Shown piece after piece: positions 16,746 through 25,488 of a DNA stretch of 58,187 nt. The DNA comes from Caedibacter sp. 37-49. Lineage in GTDB: Bacteria; Pseudomonadota; Alphaproteobacteria; Caedimonadales; Caedimonadaceae. Under the pieces are notes generated by a model, which was not told where the DNA came from, did no database searches, and worked only from the letters and a program-made list of their open reading frames with translations. The DNA is taken from the NCBI GenBank assembly GCA_001898725.1, contig MKUV01000030.1:1-58187 (forward strand), in the 5' to 3' direction. How positions within the stretch are numbered: the first letter of the stretch is position 1; the number at the start of each line of letters is the position of its first letter. A program made the position numbers and the translations under genes.

Positions 16746-17197
16746 TGAAAGTGTGGCGAATTTGTCGAGAAGAATATGCTAATCTTTCTGGCATAGGTGC
16801 TTCTCTGTATGGGGGGCAATGGAACTCACAAGGCCATCCGGCTATTTATACAGCGTCCACTTTATCATTAGCTTTTTTGGAAATACTTCCGAGTCTTCGA
16901 AAAAGTGGTATCTTAAAGCGGTATGTTAGCTTGGAAATTATGATTTTAGAGCAGGCAACAAAAGAAGAAATCTTCTTAGAAGATTACCCCTTTGGCTGGC
17001 GGGAGGGAAAAGGAACTCAATGGTTTGCCCAGCAAGGAGACAGATGGATAAAAAGCAAACAAAGCTTACTACTTATGGTTCCCTCTGTTATTATTCCAAA
17101 TGAATATAATATTATTATTAATCCTGAGCATCCAGGGATAGCAGAGGTTAAAATTATACAAACTTCGCCTTTCCATATAGATAAGCGGTTAATATGA
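16745..17197 (+). CDS. RES-domain toxin with altered active site
   Basis: 150 residues. RES toxins (MbcT, ParT, Res) degrade or transfer NAD+ and stop growth. The domain is recognisable from VWRICREEYANLSG through WNSQGHPAIYTASTLSLAFLE to the end. Two of the usual active-site residues are present, Tyr35 and Glu46. The arginine expected ten residues before the tyrosine, in the family's G-G-R-W-N motif, is here Gln25 (GGQWN, codon CAA at 16817-16819). A single base change from CGA would explain it. The toxin may therefore be weakened or inactive while the antitoxin gene stays intact. The gene is translationally coupled to the antitoxin, and no terminator is obvious behind it. Confidence 0.85.
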   Translation: MKVWRICREEYANLSGIGASLYGGQWNSQGHPAIYTASTLSLAFLEILPSLRKSGILKRYVSLEIMILEQATKEEIFLEDYPFGWREGKGTQWFAQQGDRWIKSKQSLLLMVPSVIIPNEYNIIINPEHPGIAEVKIIQTSPFHIDKRLI

Positions 17198-17225
17198 GAA
17201 GAGATATTGTTATATTAGGATCTTG

Positions 17226-18011
17226 CTACTGATACAATTTTTTGTCTTGAATAATTTTTAGTACATTTGGGTCAACCATGTGATTAATTGGTTGCCCTTC
17301 TTTTAAAGTCTTTTTTACCAAAGTAGAAGAAGCATGTGGATGTGCTTTGCTTTGGATAACTGCAAGAATTGAGCGGCCATCAACACTCCCGTTTAACTCA
17401 GAAAGATTATCGCCCTCCCGCTGAGCTACAATGAAAGAATCAACAGGTAAAGCAATAACACCGCCTATGGTATCTTCAGCATGATTAGAGGTGATTTGTA
17501 TCCCTTTCATGAAAACACGCACGTTTCTTTTCCTTGCTTCTTCTTCCTTTTGATCTTTTTGAGGAATAGCAAGCTTATTAGCAGTATCAGACCCAATGAT
17601 CCCAATAAACTTTGCATCAAATGCAGCTTTAACAGTAGGCTTTCCGTCAATCATGTGAGAAGGATTAGAGATAGTAAGGAGTTCTTGCATTTTTTTAGGA
17701 AAGAGTTTCGTCACAATAACTTGCGGGTGATCTTTAAAAACAGAAAATAACATCTCAAGACGTGCTTCAATAGGCACACGATTCTTAAAGATATCGCCAC
17801 CCCAATTTGGGAAAATGAGAACGTAATCTACTAACTTCTCATCCAAAGGAATTTGAACAGTGTCTTGATGGCCTAAATGAAGAGGGTCGAAGGAGCCAAT
17901 ATAATAGCCTATCTTTTTGCCCTCCAATTTTCCATCTTTTATTAAAGCTTCAAGATCTAAAGCTTGAGCTGATGTGACGTAGAGACTAAGTAGAAATAAA
18001 AACTTGAGCAT
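17226..18011 (-). CDS. Nucleotidyltransferase-superfamily protein with a signal peptide
   Basis: 261 residues. The HIGH-type nucleotidyltransferase motif is clear at residues 39-48 (GSFDPLHLGH), and SSTLVKKTL near residue 228 resembles the second nucleotide-binding motif (I-S-S-T-x-V-R) of NadD, CoaD and related adenylyl/cytidylyltransferases. Family enzymes join a nucleotide to a phosphorylated or carboxylated acceptor in the cytosol. Unusually, the first 17 residues (LKFLFLLSLYVTSAQA) form an apparent Sec signal peptide with an A-Q-A cleavage site, so this one may be exported. The substrate is unknown. It lies convergent to the RES toxin gene, and no NAD-synthesis gene is adjacent. Confidence 0.75.
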   Translation of the reverse strand: MLKFLFLLSLYVTSAQALDLEALIKDGKLEGKKIGYYIGSFDPLHLGHQDTVQIPLDEKLVDYVLIFPNWGGDIFKNRVPIEARLEMLFSVFKDHPQVIVTKLFPKKMQELLTISNPSHMIDGKPTVKAAFDAKFIGIIGSDTANKLAIPQKDQKEEEARKRNVRVFMKGIQITSNHAEDTIGGVIALPVDSFIVAQREGDNLSELNGSVDGRSILAVIQSKAHPHASSTLVKKTLKEGQPINHMVDPNVLKIIQDKKLYQ

Positions 18012-18079
18012 GATTTACTACCTTAATTTAGGTAAATTAATATAAATTAAATGTCAAAAATAGGCAATAAAATCTGCTA

Positions 18080-18871
18080 TTACTTCGCTTGAGATTGAGT
18101 GGTAGTCTTATATCCCACTGGCTTTATACGATACACTTTTCCGCGGCGTAGATTCTTCGTTTCAAAAAGGCGATCACGGACTTGATAATACCGGAATTGC
18201 ATTCTCTCTTTGAAAATTTTGAGGCGATCAATAGGTGGGGTAATTGTTCTGCGTCCTTGTTTGGGCCGCGACTCTAAAGAGATCAGATCTTGAGCAGCAA
18301 ACTTTCCTTGTAAAAGAGCCTGACGAGGATCCCTTTTTTGGTCTTCACGCCATGTTTTAAGGACCTTTTTAGTATAAGGGCGATGATGAGTCGGGGAGGC
18401 TGAATGATAATAGGCTACAGCTTTTTGCCATGATTGATGATTTTGTTGAAGGTTTTTTAGAAAGCGCGCAGCATACTCAACATTATGATGAGGATCAAAC
18501 GCTTGGTCTAGTGTTTCAAAAGCATCAGGGTGATGCAAAAGGTTAATCTGCATAAGACCCACGTCGATGTTTTTTACGCCTTTTGCTTGCAAATCTTCAA
18601 CGGCTTTAATAGCAAGTTCTTTTGTTGAAAAATAGTGGCCTTGGCCGTTTGCATGAATTACCCAAGGCCAAGTGACGTATTGTTTATCCTTTTCACACCA
18701 GCGACCGGATTCGACCTTTGCAATAGCGTGCAACAGGCCTGATGGTATTTTGTGACGGTGCTCAATCAAGCGCATTTGATTCGTATAGTAGTATTGTTGA
18801 TTTAAAACTCTGGAAAAAAGTGGAGAAGTGATCAGAAAACTGACCACGAGAAAAACAAGTCTGAGAGTCAT
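18080..18871 (-). CDS. Lytic transglycosylase (SLT domain)
   Basis: 263 residues from the ATG at 18871. A start four codons further upstream is possible, but its own first codons contain the GGAG Shine-Dalgarno for 18871. The signal sequence or anchor is LRLVFLVVSFLITSPLF. The SLT goose-lysozyme-like domain (about residues 25-165) has the catalytic glutamate in LLHAIAKVESGRW, the MQINLLHHPDAF motif and the AARFLKNL helix. It cleaves the glycan strand of peptidoglycan in the periplasm with formation of 1,6-anhydro ends. The basic C-terminal tail of about 85 residues is not recognisable. Such enzymes serve wall turnover or open the wall for secretion systems; no secretion genes adjoin it here. 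Confidence 0.87.
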   Translation of the reverse strand: MTLRLVFLVVSFLITSPLFSRVLNQQYYYTNQMRLIEHRHKIPSGLLHAIAKVESGRWCEKDKQYVTWPWVIHANGQGHYFSTKELAIKAVEDLQAKGVKNIDVGLMQINLLHHPDAFETLDQAFDPHHNVEYAARFLKNLQQNHQSWQKAVAYYHSASPTHHRPYTKKVLKTWREDQKRDPRQALLQGKFAAQDLISLESRPKQGRRTITPPIDRLKIFKERMQFRYYQVRDRLFETKNLRRGKVYRIKPVGYKTTTQSQAK

Positions 18872-19002
18872 TTCATTCTCCATTGATTTTTATTAATGCC
18901 TATCCCTTGTTAAGCAGTGTTACTTTAAAAGTTTAATAAAATCTTAAATATTTTAAGTTAATTTAAAATTAAAGCTGGATGGTATCTAAAAAGAGGTAAG
19001 AA

Positions 19003-19176
19003 ATGAGAACAAAATCCTTTCCAATAAAATATTTAAAGCGCGTATTGCTTGTGATTGCTGCGCTTATGATTACAGCTTTAAGCCTTGCATTTCATCGAGG
19101 AACAATCAATGCCAGAATCCCAATTGATTATACCGAAGATCCTTATTCAATCATGGGGACGGACGCTTGTCGGTAA
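19003..19176 (+). CDS. 57-residue single-pass membrane protein
   Basis: A short frame with a good Shine-Dalgarno (AAGAGGTAAG) before the ATG at 19003. A basic N-terminus (MRTKSFPIKYLKR) precedes one hydrophobic segment (VLLVIAALMITALSLAF) and a short polar tail ending in DACR. The orientation rule suggests a cytoplasmic N-terminus. No family is recognised. It is divergent from the lytic transglycosylase. Confidence 0.5.
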   Translation: MRTKSFPIKYLKRVLLVIAALMITALSLAFHRGTINARIPIDYTEDPYSIMGTDACR

Positions 19177-19282
19177 TTAAAAAATTAAATTAATCTCTCT
19201 AATACATGAAGTCGAAGTTAACGGAATTTTAACCTTTTCTTGATAATTTAATAATATAACTTAATTTAAAAAGAGATTGAAT

Positions 19283-19585
19283 ATGAGACACACTTTAGAT
19301 AAAAAAGTGATAATTTCATTATTACTTATAACTTCTATAATTTTTACTTCATCAGGTGAGGCAGTAACAACGCTAGGGCAAGAAGAAGATGCTTTTGCCA
19401 AGATTTGGTCTCATAAAGATAAAGACCTACCCTCAATGAAACTGGATTCCATGAAGCACGCTAAGGGTGAGCTGAAGAAAAATGAGAATATTTCAAAAAC
19501 AGAAAAATGCTCCTCAAGAAAGTGCTTAACAGAAACTTTAAAACTTCTTCAAAACAGAGACATTATAGGGGCGCGCCTTTATTAA
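19283..19585 (+). CDS. Small secreted protein of unknown function
   Basis: 100 residues from the ATG at 19283 (a TTG two codons upstream is less likely). A signal peptide (KKVIISLLLITSIIFTSSGEA) is followed by a lysine-rich mature part of about 75 residues with two close cysteines (EKCSSRKCLT), which could form a disulfide. No family is recognised. A strong intrinsic terminator begins within its stop codon. Confidence 0.5.
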   Translation: MRHTLDKKVIISLLLITSIIFTSSGEAVTTLGQEEDAFAKIWSHKDKDLPSMKLDSMKHAKGELKKNENISKTEKCSSRKCLTETLKLLQNRDIIGARLY

Positions 19586-19625
19586 GGAAGGTGCCGAGTT
19601 TAAAATAGCACCCTTCCTTTTTTTT
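19584..19625 (+). terminator. Intrinsic terminator
   Basis: An aaggaaggtgc/gcacccttcctt stem with one bulged base and a 13-base loop is followed by eight T. It ends the transcript of the small secreted protein and separates it from convergent ftsH. Confidence 0.85.
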
Positions 19626-19648
19626 AGCCTTTTGAACTTTCTGATATT

Positions 19649-21550
19649 TTAAGTAGACGGCTCTGGGGTAAGCGTAGGCTTACGTGTTGGTGTTGAAGAG
19701 CGAGGCTTTTTAGGCTTATCGTTTGAAGTTGGCATCATCTTCTCAATTTTCTCACCTTTTAAAAGAGCGTTAATTTCATCGCCTGAAAGCGTCTCATATT
19801 CTAATAATCCTTTTGCCAAGCCATGTAATTGATCAATATTGTCACTTAAAATCTGACGGGCACGGTCATATGAATTTTCAACAATTTTTCGGATTTCTTT
19901 ATCAATCTGGTTGGCTGTTGAATCTGAAACATTTTTATGTTGCGTGACAGAATGTCCTAAGAACACTTCTTGTGTCGGTTCGCCATAACTTAAAGGCCCC
20001 ATGACATCACTCATACCCCATTCAGTGACCATCCGTCGTGCAATTTCAGTCGCATGACGAATGTCAGAGGAGGCTCCCGTTGTAATCTTTTCAACCCCAA
20101 AGATTAATTCTTCAGCAATTCGTCCCCCCATTGCAACAGCAAGGTCAGCTAAAAGTTTCGCGCGTGACATTGAAACACGATCATTCTCAGGAAGACGAAC
20201 GACCATTCCGAGAGCGCGACCGCGCGGAATGATTGTTGCTTTATGGATAGGATCGGAATCAATTGTATGAAGGGCAACAATCGCGTGGCCTGCTTCATGA
20301 TAAGCCGTTAGCTTTTTTTCTTCATCCGTCATGACCATGGAACGTCTTTCTGGTCCCATCATCACTTTATCTTTAGCATGCTCAAAATCGCTCATAGTGA
20401 CAGAACGTTTGTTCTGACGGGCTGCGTTAAGAGCCGCTTCATTCACAAGATTCGCAAGATCAGCACCAGAAAAACCAGGTGTGCCACGTGCAAGGACCTT
20501 GGCGTCCACGTCATTAGCAAGAGGAACTTTTGCCATATGAACTTTAAGTATTTCTTCACGTCCAATAATATCCGGTAAAGGGACAATCACTTGGCGATCA
20601 AAGCGTCCTGGACGCATAAGAGCAGGATCCAAAACATCAGGTCGGTTTGTTGCGGCAATCAGAATGACGCCCTCATTAGACTCAAATCCATCCATTTCAA
20701 CAAGTAATTGGTTAAGCGTTTGTTCACGCTCATCGTTACCGCCCCCTAAACCAGCGCCGCGATGACGTCCAACAGCATCGATTTCATCAATAAAGATGAT
20801 ACAAGGGGCATTCTTCTTCCCTTGTTCAAACAAGTCACGGACACGACTTGCACCAACACCGACGAACATTTCAACGAAGTCAGAGCCAGAAATGGAAAAG
20901 AAGGGCACATTTGCTTCACCTGCAATCGCCCGTGCCAAAAGAGTTTTACCCGTTCCAGGTGAGCCAACTAAAAGAACACCTTTAGGAATCTTACCGCCTA
21001 ATTTCTGGAATTTTTGAGGATCCTTCAAATACTCAACAATTTCAGATACTTCTTCTTTAGCTTCTTGGCAGCCCGCGACGTCCGAAAACATGACGCGACC
21101 GGCTTTTTCATTCAACAAGCGCGCCCGTGATTTTCCAAACCCTAAAGCGCGATTATTACCGGATTGCATTTGGCGAATAAAAAAGATCCAAACACCAATA
21201 AGCAATAGCATTGGAAACCAAGAAATCAGTATTTGGAAGAAACTCGAGCCACCTTCTTCTGCTGGTGCGACAGAAATAGCCACGCCTTTTGCAGTTAATT
21301 TTTCAACTAGTTGAGGATAATTGGGCAAAATCGTTGAAAAAGAACTTCCATCGGACAATCGTCCATTAATAACATCTCCCTTAATAACGACATCTTTTAC
21401 GTTTCCTTGTTCGATATCGCTTAAGAATTCTGAGAAAATAAGGCTTTTATTGTGTGGCGATTCCTTTCCGCCTTGGAACATGTGGAAGACGGCTGTAAGA
21501 AAAAGGCCAATAATAATCCATAAAACAAGATTTCTACCTAAATTATTCAA
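19649..21550 (-). CDS. ftsH: ATP-dependent zinc metalloprotease FtsH
   Basis: 633-residue inner-membrane AAA+ protease that degrades membrane proteins and regulators. Two N-terminal membrane segments (about residues 9-26 and 107-125) flank a periplasmic loop. The AAA domain has Walker A GSPGTGKT, Walker [12 protein letters not shown], the second-region-of-homology arginines (MRPGRFDRQ) and the pore residues [11 protein letters not shown]. The metal-binding HEAGH motif is near residue 418. The C-terminus is a proline/threonine-rich tail. It follows tilS by 65 bp on the same strand, the usual tilS-ftsH order of proteobacteria. Confidence 0.96.
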   Translation of the reverse strand: MNNLGRNLVLWIIIGLFLTAVFHMFQGGKESPHNKSLIFSEFLSDIEQGNVKDVVIKGDVINGRLSDGSSFSTILPNYPQLVEKLTAKGVAISVAPAEEGGSSFFQILISWFPMLLLIGVWIFFIRQMQSGNNRALGFGKSRARLLNEKAGRVMFSDVAGCQEAKEEVSEIVEYLKDPQKFQKLGGKIPKGVLLVGSPGTGKTLLARAIAGEANVPFFSISGSDFVEMFVGVGASRVRDLFEQGKKNAPCIIFIDEIDAVGRHRGAGLGGGNDEREQTLNQLLVEMDGFESNEGVILIAATNRPDVLDPALMRPGRFDRQVIVPLPDIIGREEILKVHMAKVPLANDVDAKVLARGTPGFSGADLANLVNEAALNAARQNKRSVTMSDFEHAKDKVMMGPERRSMVMTDEEKKLTAYHEAGHAIVALHTIDSDPIHKATIIPRGRALGMVVRLPENDRVSMSRAKLLADLAVAMGGRIAEELIFGVEKITTGASSDIRHATEIARRMVTEWGMSDVMGPLSYGEPTQEVFLGHSVTQHKNVSDSTANQIDKEIRKIVENSYDRARQILSDNIDQLHGLAKGLLEYETLSGDEINALLKGEKIEKMMPTSNDKPKKPRSSTPTRKPTLTPEPST

Positions 21551-21615
21551 TTTGTTTTCCTCTGGTTTCTAGCATTTCTTTCTAAATTCATGAAGTGCAG
21601 TATGTCTCAATTTGG

Positions 21616-22944
21616 TTAAGTAAGTATGAATGTAAAACGTGTTAGTGGATAACGTGGTAAAAACTTTATAGCGTGTTCTTCCAAAAGTGTAAAGATTTGG
21701 TTTGCGGGAATCTTAAAATAATTTGGAATAGAAATTAGACGATCCTCTTGCCAAAGGCTTGGAAGTGTTAAGGCAACAGGATAGGGAAAGTATTGTTTAG
21801 AGTCAGGAATAACCTTTTTTATTGTTTCCCATCCTTTTTGACCTAATGCCTTTAAGGTGCACTGACCTTGCAAAGTTGCAGGGATGTTAATTATGAATCT
21901 TTGATCCCACCATGCGGGCATCGAGTTAAGATTATCTGTTAACTGAATTTCATCATGAATTGCACCAGGTTCCCTCATAATTAAAAGAAAGTCTTGTTGG
22001 TAAGGAAACACAAGACAGCCGTGTAACGTTCGTGGAGAAGAAAGACTATGAAAATGCTCTATAAATTTTACAAGGCTTTCTCGGGCAGGGGGGTAAGGAT
22101 TTCTTCCGTAAGTCATAAGAAGCCTTTGCATAATTCCAAGCTGATTTTCAAGCGTAAGTTGGGACCAAGCTGAATGCTTAAGAAGAGCATAACCTTCGGG
22201 AAACGGCGTCACAAATCTAGGTATTAGGACATTTAAAGTATCTTCATAAGCAATTCTTTGTTGTCCGCGTGAAAGAATCTCCTTGGAAGAAAATTGAATC
22301 TTTTGTTGTCTTAATTCAACCCTTTTAAATTTTGAATTTTGATTGCTGGGATCCTCAATCCAAGTTTGGTTGTGGCTTATTAAAGTCGCTTGGAGGCGTT
22401 GTTTAGAATAGGTGAGAAGGGGACGAAGAAGGCGATAGTATGGTTTTTCAACAAGTGCAGACATACCCGCAAGTCCTTCTATGCCTGAATGCTTTTCCAT
22501 ACGCATGCTAATCGTCTCTTGTTGGTCTTCTAAGTGATGACCTAAGAGAAGATGTAAAACACCTTGGAGACGACACCATTCTGCAAGACGTTGGTAACGG
22601 GCTTCACGGGCCTTTTCTTGAAGGCGACGCTCTAATTTCGCGTCTGACCAGGTAAGAATAATGGTGTTAATTCCATAGACAGAAAGCCATTTTTGAACTT
22701 GATGCGCTTCTTGAGTCGAAGTAGGTCGAAGTTGATGATCGACAGTCAAAGCAGTTAAGGTTCCTCCATGAGTTTTTAGCCATTGGTTGGCTAAAAGGGC
22801 TAAGGCAAGACTATCTGAACCTCCAGATACAGCAACTGCAAGATGAGGAGATGTTTCATAAGGCCCAAATTTTGCCATGGATTGAGCAAATTCTTCCTTG
22901 GTAATAAGGGGCATTGAAGGCGGTAAATTGGGGCTTAAAATCAT
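21616..22944 (-). CDS. tilS: tRNA(Ile)-lysidine synthetase TilS
   Basis: 442 residues. TilS attaches lysine to C34 of tRNA-Ile(CAU) so that it reads AUA. The PP-loop ATPase motif is AVSGGSDSLALALLA near residue 40, followed by LLGHHLEDQQETISMRM and the conserved EDPSNQNSKFKRVELRQ. The C-terminal half is the less conserved substrate-binding region. The start ATG at 22944 is preceded by an AT-rich spacer. It is upstream of ftsH on the same strand. Confidence 0.93.
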   Translation of the reverse strand: MILSPNLPPSMPLITKEEFAQSMAKFGPYETSPHLAVAVSGGSDSLALALLANQWLKTHGGTLTALTVDHQLRPTSTQEAHQVQKWLSVYGINTIILTWSDAKLERRLQEKAREARYQRLAEWCRLQGVLHLLLGHHLEDQQETISMRMEKHSGIEGLAGMSALVEKPYYRLLRPLLTYSKQRLQATLISHNQTWIEDPSNQNSKFKRVELRQQKIQFSSKEILSRGQQRIAYEDTLNVLIPRFVTPFPEGYALLKHSAWSQLTLENQLGIMQRLLMTYGRNPYPPARESLVKFIEHFHSLSSPRTLHGCLVFPYQQDFLLIMREPGAIHDEIQLTDNLNSMPAWWDQRFIINIPATLQGQCTLKALGQKGWETIKKVIPDSKQYFPYPVALTLPSLWQEDRLISIPNYFKIPANQIFTLLEEHAIKFLPRYPLTRFTFILT

Positions 22945-23234
22945 GTTTAAAAAGTGTTTTTTTGTCGCTTTTGGGAGTCATTTATGGTACTATAATAAAG
23001 ATAGAAAAAAAATAAATCTAGAAGAATGGTGTGCCCTTAATTTATTGAAATTTACATGAAAAAAAATCTTGTAATAGGCAACGATTAGGATAGGTTGCAT
23101 TAAAAGGGTTATTGGACATAATAATATTTGTGCAGGACCATTGATTTTTCTTAAGATCAACGTTATGAAAAGAAATCTCCTTAACGAATTGTTTAGGGTT
23201 TTAGTTTAGAGATAGGGTATTAAAAAGCCCTTTT
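22945..23234. other. Spacer between divergent tilS and tRNA-Leu
   Basis: 290 bp with no reading frame of note. A perfect TATAAT stands at 22991-22996, but no well-spaced -35 box precedes it. Promoters of both flanking units must lie here. Confidence 0.35.
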
Positions 23235-23319
23235 GCGGGCGTGGTGGAATTGGCAGACACACCAGGTTTAGGTTCTGGCGGCGCAAGCCATGGGGGTTCA
23301 AGTCCCTCCGCCCGCACCA
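23235..23319 (+). tRNA. tRNA-Leu (anticodon UAG)
   Basis: An 85-nt cloverleaf. The acceptor arm GCGGGCG pairs with CGCCCGC, followed by an A and an encoded CCA (23317-23319). The D-arm begins TGGTGGAATTGGCAG, the anticodon loop is TTTAGGT (anticodon UAG, leucine CUN codons), the long variable arm (cggcgcaagccatg) is typical of class II leucine tRNAs, and the T-arm holds GGGGGTTCAAGTCCCTC. It sits 39 bp upstream of tig. Confidence 0.97.
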
Positions 23320-23358
23320 CAATTAAGGTAAACATTTTAGAGACAGGTAACACTTTAC

Positions 23359-24726
23359 ATGCAAATGACACAAAAAAAAGTTGATGGGTTATTGCACCAA
23401 TATCAGCTTACTATTCCAGAAGGAAAAGTCACCGAAAAGATGGATGAACGTCTTCTTGAATTAGGAAAGACAACAAAAGTTGCTGGGTTTCGTCCTGGCC
23501 ATATTCCTTTGCCTATCTTGCGTCAAAAATACGCTACTTCTGTTAAAAGTGAAGTAATTCAAACGTTATTGGATGAAAGTGTAAAAAATCTTGTTCAAGA
23601 AAAAAAATTAAGAGTGGCTGTTCAACCTAAGATTGATTTTGAAAGTGCAGAAGAAGGCAAAGATTTAAGCTTAAATATTTCTTTGGAAGTTCTCCCTGAA
23701 ATTGAAAAAATCGATCTTGGAAAATACTCTTTCGAGCAAATGAAGACGAAAGTCGACCCTAATAAAGTCAATGAAAGCCTTAAGAAAATGGCGCATTCTT
23801 CACGCGAGCATAAGGTCCTTGATGCTGGAACTAAAGCAAAAAATGGTCATGCTGTACGCCTCTCATTCAGAGGAACAATTGAAGACAAAGCAATTCCAGG
23901 TGGATCCTCTGCTGATACTGTTTTAGAATTAGGTTCAGGGACTTTTATTCCTGGGTTTGAAGAACAAATTGTGGGTATGAAAGCCGGTGATCAAAAAGAT
24001 ATTTTTGTAACTTTCCCGAAAGATTATGGTTCGCAAGAATTAGCAGGAAAAGAAGCAAAATTTAGTATTAAGATTGCAGAAGTTCTTGAAGTAGTTGAAC
24101 CAAAAATTGATGATGAATTAGCGACTAAATTAAAATTTAAAAATCTTGCAGAACTTAAAGAGCAAGTCGAAAAAATGATTTCGAAAGAATATGAAGAGCT
24201 TTCATTTCTTGATCTTAAACGTAAGGTCCTTGATAAGTTTTCGGAAGATTTTAATTTTGAGCTCCCAAAGAGCTTAGTTGAGCTTGAGTTTCAATCAATT
24301 TGGCGTCAGCTTGAGAGCGAGCTTCATCATAATCATGATCACGCTGAGGGAGAAGCTTGTAACCATGCCTTGGACCCCAAAGAAGAAGAAAAACTTCGGA
24401 AGCAATATCAAGGCATTGCTGAGCGTCGGGTAAAACTTGGTTTGATTCTTGCTGAAGTTGGACGTGAGCATCAAGTCGTCGTGGCTCAGAAAGAGCTTGA
24501 CCAGGCTATCTATAATGAGGCGATGCGATACAAAGGGCATGAAATGAAGGTTGTTGAGTATTATCGAAATAACCCACAAGCATTGGCCTCTTTACGCGCT
24601 CCCATTTTTGAAGACAAGGTAATTAAGCTCATTGCTCAAAAAGTAAAACTGAAAGAGAAAGAAATCAGTTTTGAAGACCTACAAAAGAGAATTAAAGAAA
24701 TAACAGAAGGGGAGGAAATGAACTAA
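23359..24726 (+). CDS. tig: Trigger factor
   Basis: 455-residue ribosome-bound chaperone and prolyl isomerase. The N-terminal ribosome-docking motif is GFRPGHIPLPILRQ (consensus G-F-R-x-G-x-x-P). The FKBP-type domain (about residues 160-245) shows VRLSFRGTIEDKAIPGG and GFEEQIVGMKAGDQ. A long helical C-terminal domain follows. Around residue 320 there is an unusual histidine/acid-rich loop, HHNHDHAEGEACNH. A second ATG two codons in (23365) is equally possible. It heads the conserved cluster tig-clpP-clpX-lon, where newly made proteins are folded or degraded. Confidence 0.95.
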   Translation: MQMTQKKVDGLLHQYQLTIPEGKVTEKMDERLLELGKTTKVAGFRPGHIPLPILRQKYATSVKSEVIQTLLDESVKNLVQEKKLRVAVQPKIDFESAEEGKDLSLNISLEVLPEIEKIDLGKYSFEQMKTKVDPNKVNESLKKMAHSSREHKVLDAGTKAKNGHAVRLSFRGTIEDKAIPGGSSADTVLELGSGTFIPGFEEQIVGMKAGDQKDIFVTFPKDYGSQELAGKEAKFSIKIAEVLEVVEPKIDDELATKLKFKNLAELKEQVEKMISKEYEELSFLDLKRKVLDKFSEDFNFELPKSLVELEFQSIWRQLESELHHNHDHAEGEACNHALDPKEEEKLRKQYQGIAERRVKLGLILAEVGREHQVVVAQKELDQAIYNEAMRYKGHEMKVVEYYRNNPQALASLRAPIFEDKVIKLIAQKVKLKEKEISFEDLQKRIKEITEGEEMN

Positions 24727-24762
24727 GTTCATTTCTTTACTCTACTAAAACGGGAGGATTAA

Positions 24763-25380
24763 GTGGTAGACGTTATTCATCAATACAATAATACGCTTGT
24801 TCCTATGGTTGTTGAACAAACAGCCCGAGGAGAGCGTTCTTTCGATATATATTCAAGACTTCTTAAAGAACGTATTGTGTTCTTAAGTGGAGAAGTGAAT
24901 GATGATGTTGCAAGTCTGATTTGTGCGCAATTTCTCTTCCTTGAAGCAGAAAACCCTAAAAAAGATATTTCTTTTTATATTAACTCTCCAGGGGGTGTCG
25001 TAACGTCAGGATTGGCAATTTATGATACGATGCAATACATTCGTCCAGATGTTTCAACAATCGTCTTAGGCCAAGCTGCCTCAATGGGGTCATTGTTACT
25101 TTGTTCTGGGGAAAAAGGAAAACGATATGCTTTGCCTAACTCACGGGTGATGATTCATCAGCCTCATGGAGGTGCAAGAGGACAAGCGACAGATATTGAA
25201 ATTCAAGCGCGAGAAATTTTGAAACTGCGTGCCCGCTTGAATGGAATCTATGTTGAGCGAACAGGAAAACCTTTGAGCGTTGTTGAAGCTTCTGTTGAAC
25301 GCGATTATTTCATGTCTGCAGATGAAGCTAAAGAGTTTGGAATTATTGATGAAGTAATGGTTCATCGTGCTCTTACATAA
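24763..25380 (+). CDS. clpP: ATP-dependent Clp protease proteolytic subunit
   Basis: 205-residue serine peptidase that forms the tetradecameric chamber for ClpX. The catalytic triad is visible: Ser107 in GQAASMGS, His132 in MIHQPHGG and Asp181 in VERDYFM. The start is a GTG at 24763 with a perfect GGGAGG Shine-Dalgarno. It follows tig by 36 bp and precedes clpX by 108 bp. The enzyme is cytosolic. Confidence 0.97.
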   Translation: MVDVIHQYNNTLVPMVVEQTARGERSFDIYSRLLKERIVFLSGEVNDDVASLICAQFLFLEAENPKKDISFYINSPGGVVTSGLAIYDTMQYIRPDVSTIVLGQAASMGSLLLCSGEKGKRYALPNSRVMIHQPHGGARGQATDIEIQAREILKLRARLNGIYVERTGKPLSVVEASVERDYFMSADEAKEFGIIDEVMVHRALT

Positions 25381-25488
25381 AATGTATAAAATATTTTGAG
25401 CGTTAACTTTTTATTATCTGGTTTTTGGCAGTCTGAACTTAGGTAAATGTAGCACAGCAATAAATGAAAGAATAATAAAGGCAAAAAA

